Below are positions 41,744 through 49,747 of a DNA stretch of 64,000 bases, one piece after another. The DNA comes from Nocardia sp. alder85J. GTDB taxonomy: Bacteria; Actinomycetota; Actinomycetes; Mycobacteriales; Mycobacteriaceae. The translations under genes were made by a program, and so were the position numbers. Numbering within the stretch: position 1 is the first letter of the stretch; each line of letters begins with the position of its first letter. The notes below the pieces were generated by a model that did not search any database, was not told the DNA's origin, and saw nothing but the letters and a program-made list of their open reading frames with translations. The stretch covers positions 124,001 through 188,000 of the forward strand of contig NZ_JAIUCZ020000001.1 in NCBI RefSeq assembly GCF_020176955.2, in the 5' to 3' direction.

Positions 41744-42747
41744 CCGTCACCCGTGTCCTGGCGCTGGCCGCCGCGCTCACGCTCACCGCCGTGGTTTCCG
41801 CCTGCTCGTCCGGCTCGGGGAACACCGGCCCGGCGGCGAGCGGCGCCACCGTCACCCTGCGCATCCCCGATCCGGGTAACGCCGGTGCGCTGGCGCTGGG
41901 CAAGAAGGACGGCAGCCTGGACGCCGCGCTGGCCACGGTCGGCGCGAAGGTGCAATGGACCGGCAGCGCCGGGCCGTTCGCCCCCGCCGCCCAGGAACTG
42001 GACAACAACGAACTCGATGTCGCGGAGGGTTCGATCACCTCCGCGGTCGCGGCGCTGGCGCAGAAGCCCGGATTCGGGCTGTTCGCGGCGGTCGCCCCGG
42101 ACGCCGTCGGCGAGGGCATCCTCGTGAAGGATTCCGCCGCCATCAAGACCGTCGCGGACCTGGCCGGCAAGAAGGTCGTCGTCGCGCACGGCGGGTCCAG
42201 TGAATATCTGCTGCTGCGAGCCCTGGCCCGCAACAACGTCCCGGCCGATGCGGTGACCCGGGTCTACCTGCAACCCAATCAGAGTGCGGCGGTGCTGCAC
42301 TCGGGTCAGGTCGACGCCTGGGCGACCTGGGCGACCTACTCGGTCTCCGAACGCGCCAACGCGGGTGAGCACTTCCTGGTCGACGGCCGCGACATCGGTT
42401 CGCAGAACTACGCGGTGTGGGCGGTGCGCAACGAGTTCGTGCAGCAGCATCCGGCGGTGGTGAAGGCGTTCTACGACTATCTGCACCAGGCCGAGCAGCG
42501 GCAGGCCCAGCAGCCGGCGGACTATCTGAACGTCTTCCACAGCACCGGTCCGGACGCCTTCGACGGTAAGCAGCGTGATCTGGAGATCGAATATCTGAAG
42601 GCGGCCGGGCCGACCTCGGCGATCACCGCCGCCGACAAGGCGGCGTTCGCGGAGGTCGCGAAGTTCTTCGCCGACCAGAAGGTCCTCGACGGCGCCTTCG
42701 ACGTCGATCCGCATCTGGTCGATGTCACCGCGCTGGCGGACCGATGA
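41740..42747 (+). CDS. Sulfonate-type ABC transporter solute-binding lipoprotein
   Basis: This is a 335-residue SsuA/TauA-like binding protein. It has a lipoprotein signal with Cys22 in the lipobox (VVSAC), so it is anchored outside the cytoplasmic membrane. The mature part has VADLAGKKVVVAHGGSSEYLLLRAL and QPNQSAAVLHSGQVDAWATWATY, typical of aliphatic-sulfonate binders. It precedes permease and ATPase genes with 4-bp overlaps, completing an importer. The ligand may be a sulfonate, sulfone or sulfinate. Confidence 0.9.
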   Translation: MTVTRVLALAAALTLTAVVSACSSGSGNTGPAASGATVTLRIPDPGNAGALALGKKDGSLDAALATVGAKVQWTGSAGPFAPAAQELDNNELDVAEGSITSAVAALAQKPGFGLFAAVAPDAVGEGILVKDSAAIKTVADLAGKKVVVAHGGSSEYLLLRALARNNVPADAVTRVYLQPNQSAAVLHSGQVDAWATWATYSVSERANAGEHFLVDGRDIGSQNYAVWAVRNEFVQQHPAVVKAFYDYLHQAEQRQAQQPADYLNVFHSTGPDAFDGKQRDLEIEYLKAAGPTSAITAADKAAFAEVAKFFADQKVLDGAFDVDPHLVDVTALADR

Positions 42748-43589
42748 CCACGGTGCAGGCCCCGCCGCTCGTGGCGGCGCACGGCGACCTGATCACCCCG
42801 CGGGTCCGGCTGCCCCGGCCCCGGCCGCGAGGGGTGGCGATCGCGCTGCGGGCACTGGGGCCGCTGGTGATCCTGGCCGTCTGGTGGATCGCCTCGGCGA
42901 CCGGCCTGCTCACCCCGGATCTGCTGGCCTCCCCGCCGGAGGTGTTGCGCGCCGCCGGAAAGCTCTGGGACAGTGGGCAATTGGCCGACGCTCTGCGAGT
43001 GTCGCTGGGCCGCGCCGGAACCGGGCTGTTGTTCGGCGTGCTGACCGGCCTGGTACTCGGCGTGCTGACCGGATCCTGGCGCCTCGGCGAGGATCTGCTG
43101 GATTCGGCCGTGCAGACGCTGCGCGCCCTGCCGTTCCTGTCGCTGGTGCCGCTGTTCATGGTGTGGTTCGGGATCGGCGAGTCGGCGCGGATCATCCTGA
43201 TCGCGGTGGCCACCACCTTCCCGATGTACGTGTCGACCTTCGGCGCGGTCCGCAACACCGACCCGAAACTGATGGAGGCCGCGCGGACCTTCGGTCTGAG
43301 CCGGACGGCCGTGGTCGCTCGTGTCGTGCTGCCCGGCGCGTTGCCGGCGTTGCTGTCCGGGCTGCGGCTGTCGACGACGCTCAGCGTGATCGCGCTGATC
43401 GCCGCCGAGGAGATCAATTCCACTGCGGGACTGGGATATCTGATGGCACAGGCGCAGAACTTCTCCCGCACCGACATCCTGTCGGTGATCATCCTGATCT
43501 ACGGACTGCTCGGCCTGCTCGCCGATATCGTGATCCGCGCGCTGGAACGTGTGCTGATGCCCTGGCGTACCGCGGGCGGCGTCCGATGA
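42744..43589 (+). CDS. Sulfonate-type ABC transporter permease
   Basis: This is a 281-residue SsuC-like permease with six hydrophobic helices and the cytoplasmic EAA loop (MEAARTFGLSRTAVVARVVLPGALPALLSGLRL) that docks the ATPase. The N-terminus is about 35 residues of soluble Pro/Arg sequence. It is flanked by ATGA overlaps with the binding protein and ATPase genes. Confidence 0.92.
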   Translation: MTTVQAPPLVAAHGDLITPRVRLPRPRPRGVAIALRALGPLVILAVWWIASATGLLTPDLLASPPEVLRAAGKLWDSGQLADALRVSLGRAGTGLLFGVLTGLVLGVLTGSWRLGEDLLDSAVQTLRALPFLSLVPLFMVWFGIGESARIILIAVATTFPMYVSTFGAVRNTDPKLMEAARTFGLSRTAVVARVVLPGALPALLSGLRLSTTLSVIALIAAEEINSTAGLGYLMAQAQNFSRTDILSVIILIYGLLGLLADIVIRALERVLMPWRTAGGVR

Positions 43590-44302
43590 GCCCGGCGGGC
43601 AACGCGATCCGGCTCGAAGGGCTCACCCGTGCCTTCGGCGCCCGCCGCGTCCTGGACGAGATCGGTCTCACCGTGCGGCGCGGCGAATTCCTGGCCCTGC
43701 TCGGTGCGAGCGGCTCCGGCAAGACCACCCTGCTGCGCATCCTGGCCGGACTGGATCGCCCGGACGCCGGGACGGTGCTCGTTCCGCGCGCCCGCACCGT
43801 GGTCTTCCAGGAACCGCGCCTGATCCCGTCGCAGCGGGTGCTCGGCAATGTCACCATCGGCCTGCCGCGCGGCGCCGCGACCCACGCGACGGCGCTGGCC
43901 GCGCTCGCCGAGGTCGGCCTGTCCGACCATGCCCGCGCCTGGCCCGCGACCCTGTCCGGCGGCGAGGCGCAACGCGTCGCCCTGGCCCGAGCGCTGGTCC
44001 GCGAACCCGAATTGCTGCTGCTGGACGAACCTTTCGCGGCGCTCGACGCCCTGACCCGGCTCCGGATGCAGGACCTCGTCGCCGACCTCTGCGCCCGCCA
44101 CCACCCGGCGGTCCTGCTGGTCACCCACGACGTCGACGAGGCCATCCGGCTCGCGGACCGGATCGCGGTGCTGCGCGACGGCCACCTGGTCACCGACGAG
44201 ACCGTGACCGTCACCCGCCCCCGCGATCCCGGCGACCCGGACTTCACCGCACTGCGCCGCCGCCTGCTGGCAGACCTCGGGGTCACGGGGGCCGCGGCAT
44301 GA
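43586..44302 (+). CDS. Sulfonate-type ABC transporter ATPase
   Basis: This is a 238-residue SsuB/TauB-like ATPase with Walker A GASGSGKTT, Q-loop VVFQEPRL, signature LSGGEAQRVALARAL, Walker B LLLLDEPFAALD and switch His in LVTHDVDEA. It powers the importer formed with the preceding two proteins. The next frame starts in its stop codon by an ATGA overlap. Confidence 0.93.
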   Translation: MSPAGNAIRLEGLTRAFGARRVLDEIGLTVRRGEFLALLGASGSGKTTLLRILAGLDRPDAGTVLVPRARTVVFQEPRLIPSQRVLGNVTIGLPRGAATHATALAALAEVGLSDHARAWPATLSGGEAQRVALARALVREPELLLLDEPFAALDALTRLRMQDLVADLCARHHPAVLLVTHDVDEAIRLADRIAVLRDGHLVTDETVTVTRPRDPGDPDFTALRRRLLADLGVTGAAA

Positions 44303-44472
44303 CCGGCCGGGTGCCGGAGGCGGCAACGCAGCGGTTCCACCGAGAGGCGCCGGTCGCACCCGATGGATACGGGATGACCGGAGCCGCGGTCCGGTTCGTG
44401 CTGTGCGTCCCGCGGACCGGCGACGACTGCCGCCGTAATCACGCTGTCTGGCAAAGGATTCGACTCGTATGA
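44299..44472 (+). CDS. Possible 57-residue small protein in the sulfur operon
   Basis: An ATG-started frame of 57 codons fills the space between the ATPase and the next gene and overlaps both by 4 bp (ATGA at 44299 and at 44469). It encodes a basic product with two Cys (VLCVPRTGDDCRRN) and no known family. Composition alone does not prove it is coding, but the two-sided coupling is exactly the pattern used by every other junction in this operon. Even if the peptide is useless, its translation would carry ribosomes to the next start. Confidence 0.4.
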   Translation: MTGRVPEAATQRFHREAPVAPDGYGMTGAAVRFVLCVPRTGDDCRRNHAVWQRIRLV

Positions 44473-45008
44473 CACATATCGTGCTGCCCCGGGCGGCCGA
44501 CGCGCCGGAACCGGTGCGGCTTCCGGTCCATCTCACCGATCTGCGACCGGCGCCCGAATCGTCCGCGCTCGCGCTGGCTCGGGCCGCCGATCTGGCGGGT
44601 CTGGCGGGCGTGCTGGTGCCGTTCGATCCGGACGGTCCGGAGTCGCTGGTGACGGCGGCGGCGCTGTTGCGCGCCACCCGGTACGTGGAGATCGTGGCCG
44701 GGATCCACAGCGGGATCGCCACCCCGCAGTACGCGGCGAAACTGTCGGCGTCCTTGCAGCGCTTCTCCGGTGGGCGGCTCGGCTGGCATCTGGCCGCCGA
44801 CGATCCGGGCCGGGCGGAGTTCGTGGCGGTGGCGCGCGAATTCTGGCACTCCCCACAGGGTTTGCCGAAGCCGTTGTCCGACAATCCGTTTCCCGCTCTG
44901 TACCTCGGCGGTGTCGACGGCCGGGGCACGGCCGGATTCGTCGAGGTCGACCACGATCCGGGCGAGGTGTATCGGCTGGGGGAGAAGGAGTCCGCACGTG
45001 TCGGTTGA
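44469..45008 (+). CDS. Short luciferase-like monooxygenase homologue
   Basis: This is a 179-residue protein that aligns with pieces of SsuD/luciferase-like monooxygenases: ALARAADLAGLAGVLVPFD, ATRYVEIVAGIHSGIATPQYAAKLSASLQRFSGGRLGWHLA and FPALYLGG. About 150-200 residues of the barrel present in full-length members are missing, with an internal jump around DDPGRAEFVAVAREF. It is open, in frame and coupled on both sides, so it may be a kept accessory subunit rather than a relic. It overlaps the SsuD-type gene by 11 bp. Confidence 0.7.
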   Translation: MTHIVLPRAADAPEPVRLPVHLTDLRPAPESSALALARAADLAGLAGVLVPFDPDGPESLVTAAALLRATRYVEIVAGIHSGIATPQYAAKLSASLQRFSGGRLGWHLAADDPGRAEFVAVAREFWHSPQGLPKPLSDNPFPALYLGGVDGRGTAGFVEVDHDPGEVYRLGEKESARVG

Positions 45009-46128
45009 CATCTATTGGCGCATCGCGATGGAGGGCGACCAGACCTCACTGCGGCGGCCGGGCAGCAGCCGGGGCGGATTCGCGCCGCAGCTGCCCGACG
45101 CGCTCGCACCCGGCCACCGCGACGGGGGCTGGGACGGCTTCACCCACGCCGACTACATGGCGGAGGTGATCCGGGCCGCGGAGGAGTCCGGCTTCGTCGG
45201 CGGGCTGCTGCCGTCCTTCCCGCACACCGACGATCCGTGGGCGGCCGCGGCCACGCTGGCCGCCGAAACCCGTAGCTGGCGTTTCATGGTCGCCTTCCAG
45301 CCGGGATTCCTGCATCCGGTGCAGGCGGCCCGGATGAGTGCCACCCTGCAGCGGGCGACCGGTGGCCGGCTGGTCTACAACATCATCTCCGGCGGCGGCG
45401 GGCCCGCGCAGCTGTGGTGGGGTGACGCCACCGCGCACGACGACCGCTACGCCCGCACCTCGGAATTCCTGGACGTGCTGAAGGGCGTGTGGCACGGCGA
45501 CGGCGGCTTCCGGCACGCCGGCCGGTTCTATCGGGTGGACGACGGCGGCCTGCCGGAACTGCTGGCCGGGCAGCCGTTTCCGGAGATCTACTTCTCCGGC
45601 TCGTCGCCGGCCGCGATCGACGCCGCCGGTCGGCACGCCGACTACTACCTGTCCTGGCTGGAGCCGTTCGAGGCGCTCGCCGCGAAATTCGAAGCGGTGC
45701 GGGCGAACAGCCCGCGGCCGCCGAAATTCGCGGTGCGCGTGGACGTGCTGGCCCGCGAGACCGCGGACCAGGCGTGGGAGGAGATCCGCCTCGGCTGGGC
45801 GGCCGCACCGGAAACCGCCCGCACGGAGGGTGATTCGGTCGGCTGGCGGCGCAGCCAGGATTTCGCCGCGGCCACCGGCTCCGGCGGCCACCGGGCGCTG
45901 GAGGTGCAGCCCAACGTCTGGGGCGGCTTCCATCGGCTGCGCCCCGGCCCGGCCTTCGGCCTGGTGGGATCGTACGAGGAGGTCGCCGCACGGCTGGACG
46001 AGCTCATCGATCTGGGTGTCGGCGCCTTCATCCTGGCCGGCGTCCCGCATCTGGAGGAGGCCCGCCGGGTGGGCCGCCACGTCCTGCCCCTGTTGAAAGA
46101 TCGCACCGGAAAGGCGAATTCGCGATGA
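44998..46128 (+). CDS. SsuD-type FMNH2-dependent alkanesulfonate monooxygenase
   Basis: This is a 376-residue monooxygenase that releases sulfite from sulfonates or related compounds using FMNH2 and O2. Matches to SsuD include the start VDIYWRIAMEGDQ, SFPHTDDPWAAAATLAAETRSWRFMVAFQPGFLHPVQAARMSATLQRATGGR, NIISGGGGPAQLWWGD and IYFSGSSPAA. GTG at 44998 follows AAGGAG at 44985. No flavin reductase (SsuE) gene is present in the window; a housekeeping one must serve. Confidence 0.9.
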   Translation: MSVDIYWRIAMEGDQTSLRRPGSSRGGFAPQLPDALAPGHRDGGWDGFTHADYMAEVIRAAEESGFVGGLLPSFPHTDDPWAAAATLAAETRSWRFMVAFQPGFLHPVQAARMSATLQRATGGRLVYNIISGGGGPAQLWWGDATAHDDRYARTSEFLDVLKGVWHGDGGFRHAGRFYRVDDGGLPELLAGQPFPEIYFSGSSPAAIDAAGRHADYYLSWLEPFEALAAKFEAVRANSPRPPKFAVRVDVLARETADQAWEEIRLGWAAAPETARTEGDSVGWRRSQDFAAATGSGGHRALEVQPNVWGGFHRLRPGPAFGLVGSYEEVAARLDELIDLGVGAFILAGVPHLEEARRVGRHVLPLLKDRTGKANSR

Positions 46129-47039
46129 CCATCCGCATCGGTTACTTCCCGCAGAACAACACCCTGTGGGTGCTGCGGCATCTCGGCCTCCTCGAGCAGT
46201 CCCTGCCCGATATCGAATGGGTGGATCAGCGGACCCTGGACAACCCGCGCGTCGATCCGACCACCGGTCTGCCCTCCGCGCACGGCGACCACCTGTTCGA
46301 CGGCGGCTACGACGTCATCGGCACCGGCTCCACACCGCCGGTCACCGCGCAGGCGAAGGGCCACGACATCGTGTATCTCGCGGTGTCCGGCCCCCGGGTG
46401 GAGAACGGCCGCCTGGTCGTGCACGCCGATTCCGGCATCCACGAACCCGCCGACCTGCGCGGCAAGCGGGTCGCCCTCGGTCACGGTTCCTGGCAGACCA
46501 CCCTGTTGCTGCTGGCCCTGGAGAAGGCCGGGCTGGGCTGGGCCGATATCGTCCCGGTCGACGCGTACACCGATGCGGCGCAACGGTTCCTGGACCGCGA
46601 GGTGGATGCCTGGGTGGGGTCGTACCCGTTCCTCACCGGGGTCGAGCGGCAGGCGTCGTTGCGCGAGGTGATCCCCACCGACGGCCTGTTCAGTCACCGC
46701 TCGCTGTGGTTCACCAGCCGCGCGTTCGCGACCGCCCGACCCGCCGAACTGGCGGCGATCGTGGCGGCGTTGCAGGCGGCCGACGAGTGGATCCGGGACC
46801 ATCCCGCCGAGGCCGCCGCGCTGTTCGCCGCCGACGACGGCCGCCCGGTCACGGACTGGGAGCACGCGCTGCGCACCCGGCCGTGGGGCCTGCTGCCGAT
46901 CGAGGCCGACTTCGTCGCCGAACAGCAGCACGCCGCCGACCTGTTCTTCGGCAACGGCCTGATCCAGCGGCGGATCCGGGTCGCCGACGCGGTGCTGCCC
47001 GAACTGGGCGCGCTGGTCCGGGAGGTGGCGAACCGCTGA
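46125..47039 (+). CDS. Cytosolic solute-binding-fold protein of the sulfonate type
   Basis: This is a 304-residue SsuA/NMT1-fold protein (DLRGKRVALGHGSWQTTLLLLALEKAGL, AAQRFLDREVDAWVGSYPFL) that begins directly with MTIRIGYFPQNN and has no signal peptide. It is the last gene of the operon and overlaps the SsuD-type gene by ATGA. It lacks the N-terminal Cys-His-Arg triad of DszB. It may be a ligand carrier, a sensor or a distinct lyase; leaderless relatives exist in sulfur clusters. Function is uncertain. Confidence 0.75.
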   Translation: MTIRIGYFPQNNTLWVLRHLGLLEQSLPDIEWVDQRTLDNPRVDPTTGLPSAHGDHLFDGGYDVIGTGSTPPVTAQAKGHDIVYLAVSGPRVENGRLVVHADSGIHEPADLRGKRVALGHGSWQTTLLLLALEKAGLGWADIVPVDAYTDAAQRFLDREVDAWVGSYPFLTGVERQASLREVIPTDGLFSHRSLWFTSRAFATARPAELAAIVAALQAADEWIRDHPAEAAALFAADDGRPVTDWEHALRTRPWGLLPIEADFVAEQQHAADLFFGNGLIQRRIRVADAVLPELGALVREVANR

Positions 47040-47058
47040 ATCCGCCGCTCGGCGGCGG

Positions 47059-47280
47059 TCACCCGGCGGCGCCGCCGATCTCCGCGGCCACCACGGCCAA
47101 CGCGACGCGCCGCCGGGCCGCGATCTCACGGAGGATGCCGAGGGCGGTGGCCCGGTCGCAGTGTCGTTGCGCCATCACGACTCCCAGCGCCCGATCGGTC
47201 GCCGAGCCCGACCGCAGCGCGGTCCGTATCTGCTCCGCTCCGAGGACCTGCCGGTGCTGTTCCATCATCGCGTCCAGCAT
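47059..47280 (-). CDS. Stand-alone ANTAR domain protein
   Basis: This is a 73-residue protein made almost only of an ANTAR RNA-binding domain (RALGVVMAQRHCDRATALGILREIAARRRVALAVVAAEIG). ANTAR proteins bind twin hexaloop hairpins in nascent RNA and block termination. Most have a sensory GAF or receiver domain; none is attached here. The start could be ATG 47280 or GTG 47289. It is convergent with the sulfur operon and ends 20 bp from it. Confidence 0.75.
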   Translation of the reverse strand: MLDAMMEQHRQVLGAEQIRTALRSGSATDRALGVVMAQRHCDRATALGILREIAARRRVALAVVAAEIGGAAG

Positions 47281-47427
47281 GAGAATCACATCCGTTCGAC
47301 AAGCCGACTGTCGCAAGCGACCGTTCGGTCAGGGTGGTCCCGGACGAATACCCACTGCGGCCGTCCGTCCAACGTGTCGTTCGGAGGAACGGCGATAACC
47401 GGCTGTGGCGTGCGGGCGGTGGCCGGC

Positions 47428-48468
47428 TCACACGCCGAGCAGGCCCAGGCTGTCGTGCCGGGCGACCGCGGCGGCCAGCCGGCCGGTGAGGCGCTCGATG
47501 ATCGGGCGGGCGACCGCGCGGGTGATACCCCACAGGTACAGGCCGTAGGGCAGGTAGGCGCGGTACAGCCACCACGCCTGCTCCCGCTGCGGCGGTGTGG
47601 CCCCGTGTGCGGCGAGCCGATCCAGATAGTGGTCGAGCAGGTCGCGTTCGGTGGCGGCGAGGTCGTCCGGGTCGAGGACGGTGGCGAGGTGGTAGCCGAC
47701 GTCGAGCGCCCAGATGCCGCGCTGCACCACCTGCCAGTCGATGAGTCCCGGCCGGCCGTCGGCGAGTTCGTAGATGTTGCCGGTGTGCAGGTCGCCGTGC
47801 ACCAGACAGCCCGGATGGCCGGCGCGCAGGGTGTCCATGGCCGCCATGGCGGCCAGCAGGCGGTCGGCCCGGCGCGCCGGCGCGGGGACGTCCCCGGCGC
47901 GGCCGTCGTCGAGCAGTTGTTGCAGCACCTCGGCGGGCAGCACCCGCGACAGGCCGGCCAGCCGGGGCGGGAAGTGCTGCTGGAGTTCACTTTTGGTGTT
48001 CCCCCAGGTCGCGGCGTGCAGGGCGGCGAGTTGGTCCAGGGTGCCGGTGGCCTGGTCCGCGCTGTAACCGACCAGCGGGTCCAGGAATCGCGCGCCCGCC
48101 GCGACCAGATCGTGCATCAGCACCAGCGCGTGGCCGCTGTCCGGATCGACGGCGGCGTGGACACAGGGCGGTGTCCGGATCGGCAGCCGCCCGGCGGCGA
48201 GGTGATAGAAATCGGCCTCGGCGCGGGTGGCGCGGCCACGGGTGGCCGGATCGAAATATCCCTTGGCGCACAACGCCGGTGGGGCGGCGGTCCGGTCGCG
48301 GTACTCGACCCGGAAGCGCAGCTTGGTGGCGACGGTGCGCAGCCGCTCGGTCACCTCCGTACGCACCGGCACGGCATCCGGATACCGTTGTGCCAGGACG
48401 GGAGTGAGCCATCGCGGTGACAGCACCACGGCCTCGTCGCAGGGGGCGGGCCCCTCGGTGGGGGTCAT
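47428..48468 (-). CDS. APH-fold phosphotransferase
   Basis: This is a 346-residue aminoglycoside phosphotransferase/choline kinase-fold protein. The catalytic loop is LVHGDLHTGNIY and the metal Asp is in LIDWQVVQ, with GIWALDVGYHLA following. Such proteins in catabolic regions phosphorylate small alcohols or acyl-CoA derivatives. The ATG at 48468 touches the stop of the next upstream gene (TGATG), so the two are translated as a pair. Confidence 0.85.
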   Translation of the reverse strand: MTPTEGPAPCDEAVVLSPRWLTPVLAQRYPDAVPVRTEVTERLRTVATKLRFRVEYRDRTAAPPALCAKGYFDPATRGRATRAEADFYHLAAGRLPIRTPPCVHAAVDPDSGHALVLMHDLVAAGARFLDPLVGYSADQATGTLDQLAALHAATWGNTKSELQQHFPPRLAGLSRVLPAEVLQQLLDDGRAGDVPAPARRADRLLAAMAAMDTLRAGHPGCLVHGDLHTGNIYELADGRPGLIDWQVVQRGIWALDVGYHLATVLDPDDLAATERDLLDHYLDRLAAHGATPPQREQAWWLYRAYLPYGLYLWGITRAVARPIIERLTGRLAAAVARHDSLGLLGV

Positions 48469-49553
48469 CACAGATCCTCCGGATCGGGCAGGCCGAGCAG
48501 GCGGCAGACGTGCGGAATGTAGGGCCCGCGGCGCGGTTTCACCGACGGCAGCCGCAGCGAGCGGCCGGTGTGCAGGCTCAGCAGGCCCGCCTTCAGGCCC
48601 GCGAAGACCTCGTGCCACAGCAGATTGTCCGCTCGCAACCCGGTCAGGCGCTGCCAGCGGTCGATGGTCTCGGCGCGGGTGCCGAGCCCCGGCAGACGTG
48701 CGACATCCTGTGCGGTGCTGTGCATCTCGTCGAACAGCAACCACCAGGCCAGATCGGCCGCCGGATCGGTGAGCGCGGCCTGTTCCCAGTCCATCACGCC
48801 GACCACGCGGAAGTCGTCGCCGAACATGATGTTTCCCATCCGGGCGTCGCCCCAGGACAGGACGGTCGTGCCGCCGGCCGGCCGGTTCTCGGTCAGCCAT
48901 CCCATCAGGGTCCGCACCGTGGCCGGGACGTCGTCGCCGAGCGCCCAGGCGATGTACCGCTGCCAGTAGGTCAGCTGCTGCTCGTCGCCGGTCGGGCCGT
49001 GCTCGGGCCGGTCCACGAACGGCACCGCCGCCACCGGCACCCGGGTGACCGCCGCGAGTTGCTCGACGGCGCTGTCCCACAACACTCTTCGCTGTTCGGG
49101 TGTGGCGTCGGCGAGCCAGCCCTCGCGGTTGTAGACCGGCATGCTGACCGGCACCCGGCCCGTCATCCGCCGCATCAGGTAGAAGGGCCGGCCGAGCGGG
49201 CCGGGGTCCTCCTCGAACCACAGGGCCTCGGGGACCCGGACATCGCCGTGCTGTCGTAACGCGACCAGGATGTCGTACTGGATCCGGAACTTCGGTTCGA
49301 AGAACATCTGGAACTCCGGGGCGGGTGCGATGCGCAGCACCAACTCCTCGGCGGTCCCGCCGTGCCGGACTCGAATCAGGATGGTCTCGTTGGAGATTCC
49401 CGCGCCGCGTGGGTAGTCGAGTCGATCGATCTCGACGGCCGGGACATCCAGCCGGGCGGCCAGCCACGCCCGCAGGGCGGTCGCGGTGGCGTCGAGATCA
49501 CGACCCTTGGAGAAGACAGGCGCCTGCTTCATTGCTCTCGCCTTTCGGATCAT
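48468..49553 (-). CDS. APH-fold phosphotransferase (ACAD10-like kinase)
   Basis: This is a 361-residue phosphotransferase of the APH superfamily. NETILIRVR carries the ATP-binding region, LSWGDARMGNIMFGD the catalytic Asp and VGVMDWEQAALTDPAADLAWWL the metal-binding Asp. This subgroup lies beside acyl-CoA dehydrogenases and resembles the kinase part of ACAD10, which phosphorylates 4-hydroxy acyl-CoAs. It pairs with the downstream kinase. Start is ATG 49553 after AGGTGG; ATG 49532 is an alternative. Confidence 0.85.
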   Translation of the reverse strand: MIRKARAMKQAPVFSKGRDLDATATALRAWLAARLDVPAVEIDRLDYPRGAGISNETILIRVRHGGTAEELVLRIAPAPEFQMFFEPKFRIQYDILVALRQHGDVRVPEALWFEEDPGPLGRPFYLMRRMTGRVPVSMPVYNREGWLADATPEQRRVLWDSAVEQLAAVTRVPVAAVPFVDRPEHGPTGDEQQLTYWQRYIAWALGDDVPATVRTLMGWLTENRPAGGTTVLSWGDARMGNIMFGDDFRVVGVMDWEQAALTDPAADLAWWLLFDEMHSTAQDVARLPGLGTRAETIDRWQRLTGLRADNLLWHEVFAGLKAGLLSLHTGRSLRLPSVKPRRGPYIPHVCRLLGLPDPEDL

Positions 49554-49747
49554 CGTGCCACCTGAGGCTAGAACAGCACTCTGATCCTCGGGTTGAAATC
49601 AAAAAACTCATGATCAAAGTAGAACTATGATCCCAAATTGCGAGAACCTTGTTACGCTCACGGGGTGTGGACGGATCGTGACGCCGGGGGGTGACCGGCG
49701 AAAAGTCTTGTGATGCAGTGCAATCCGAACCAGGTTGAGGAGGCGGT
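49554..49747. promoter_or_regulatory. AT-rich divergent promoter region
   Basis: These 194 bases separate the phosphotransferase pair from the ten-gene catabolic operon. The stretch 49594-49650 is unusually AT-rich and has a repeated ATGATC word about 21 bp apart (49609, 49627). AGGAGG at 49738-49743 is the ribosome binding site of the CoA-transferase gene. The shared 15-bp ATTCTC element is not found here. Confidence 0.5.

Noticed and set aside
46125..47039. Second DszB-like desulfinase
   Set aside because: The N-terminal Cys and the His-Arg pair of DszB are absent.
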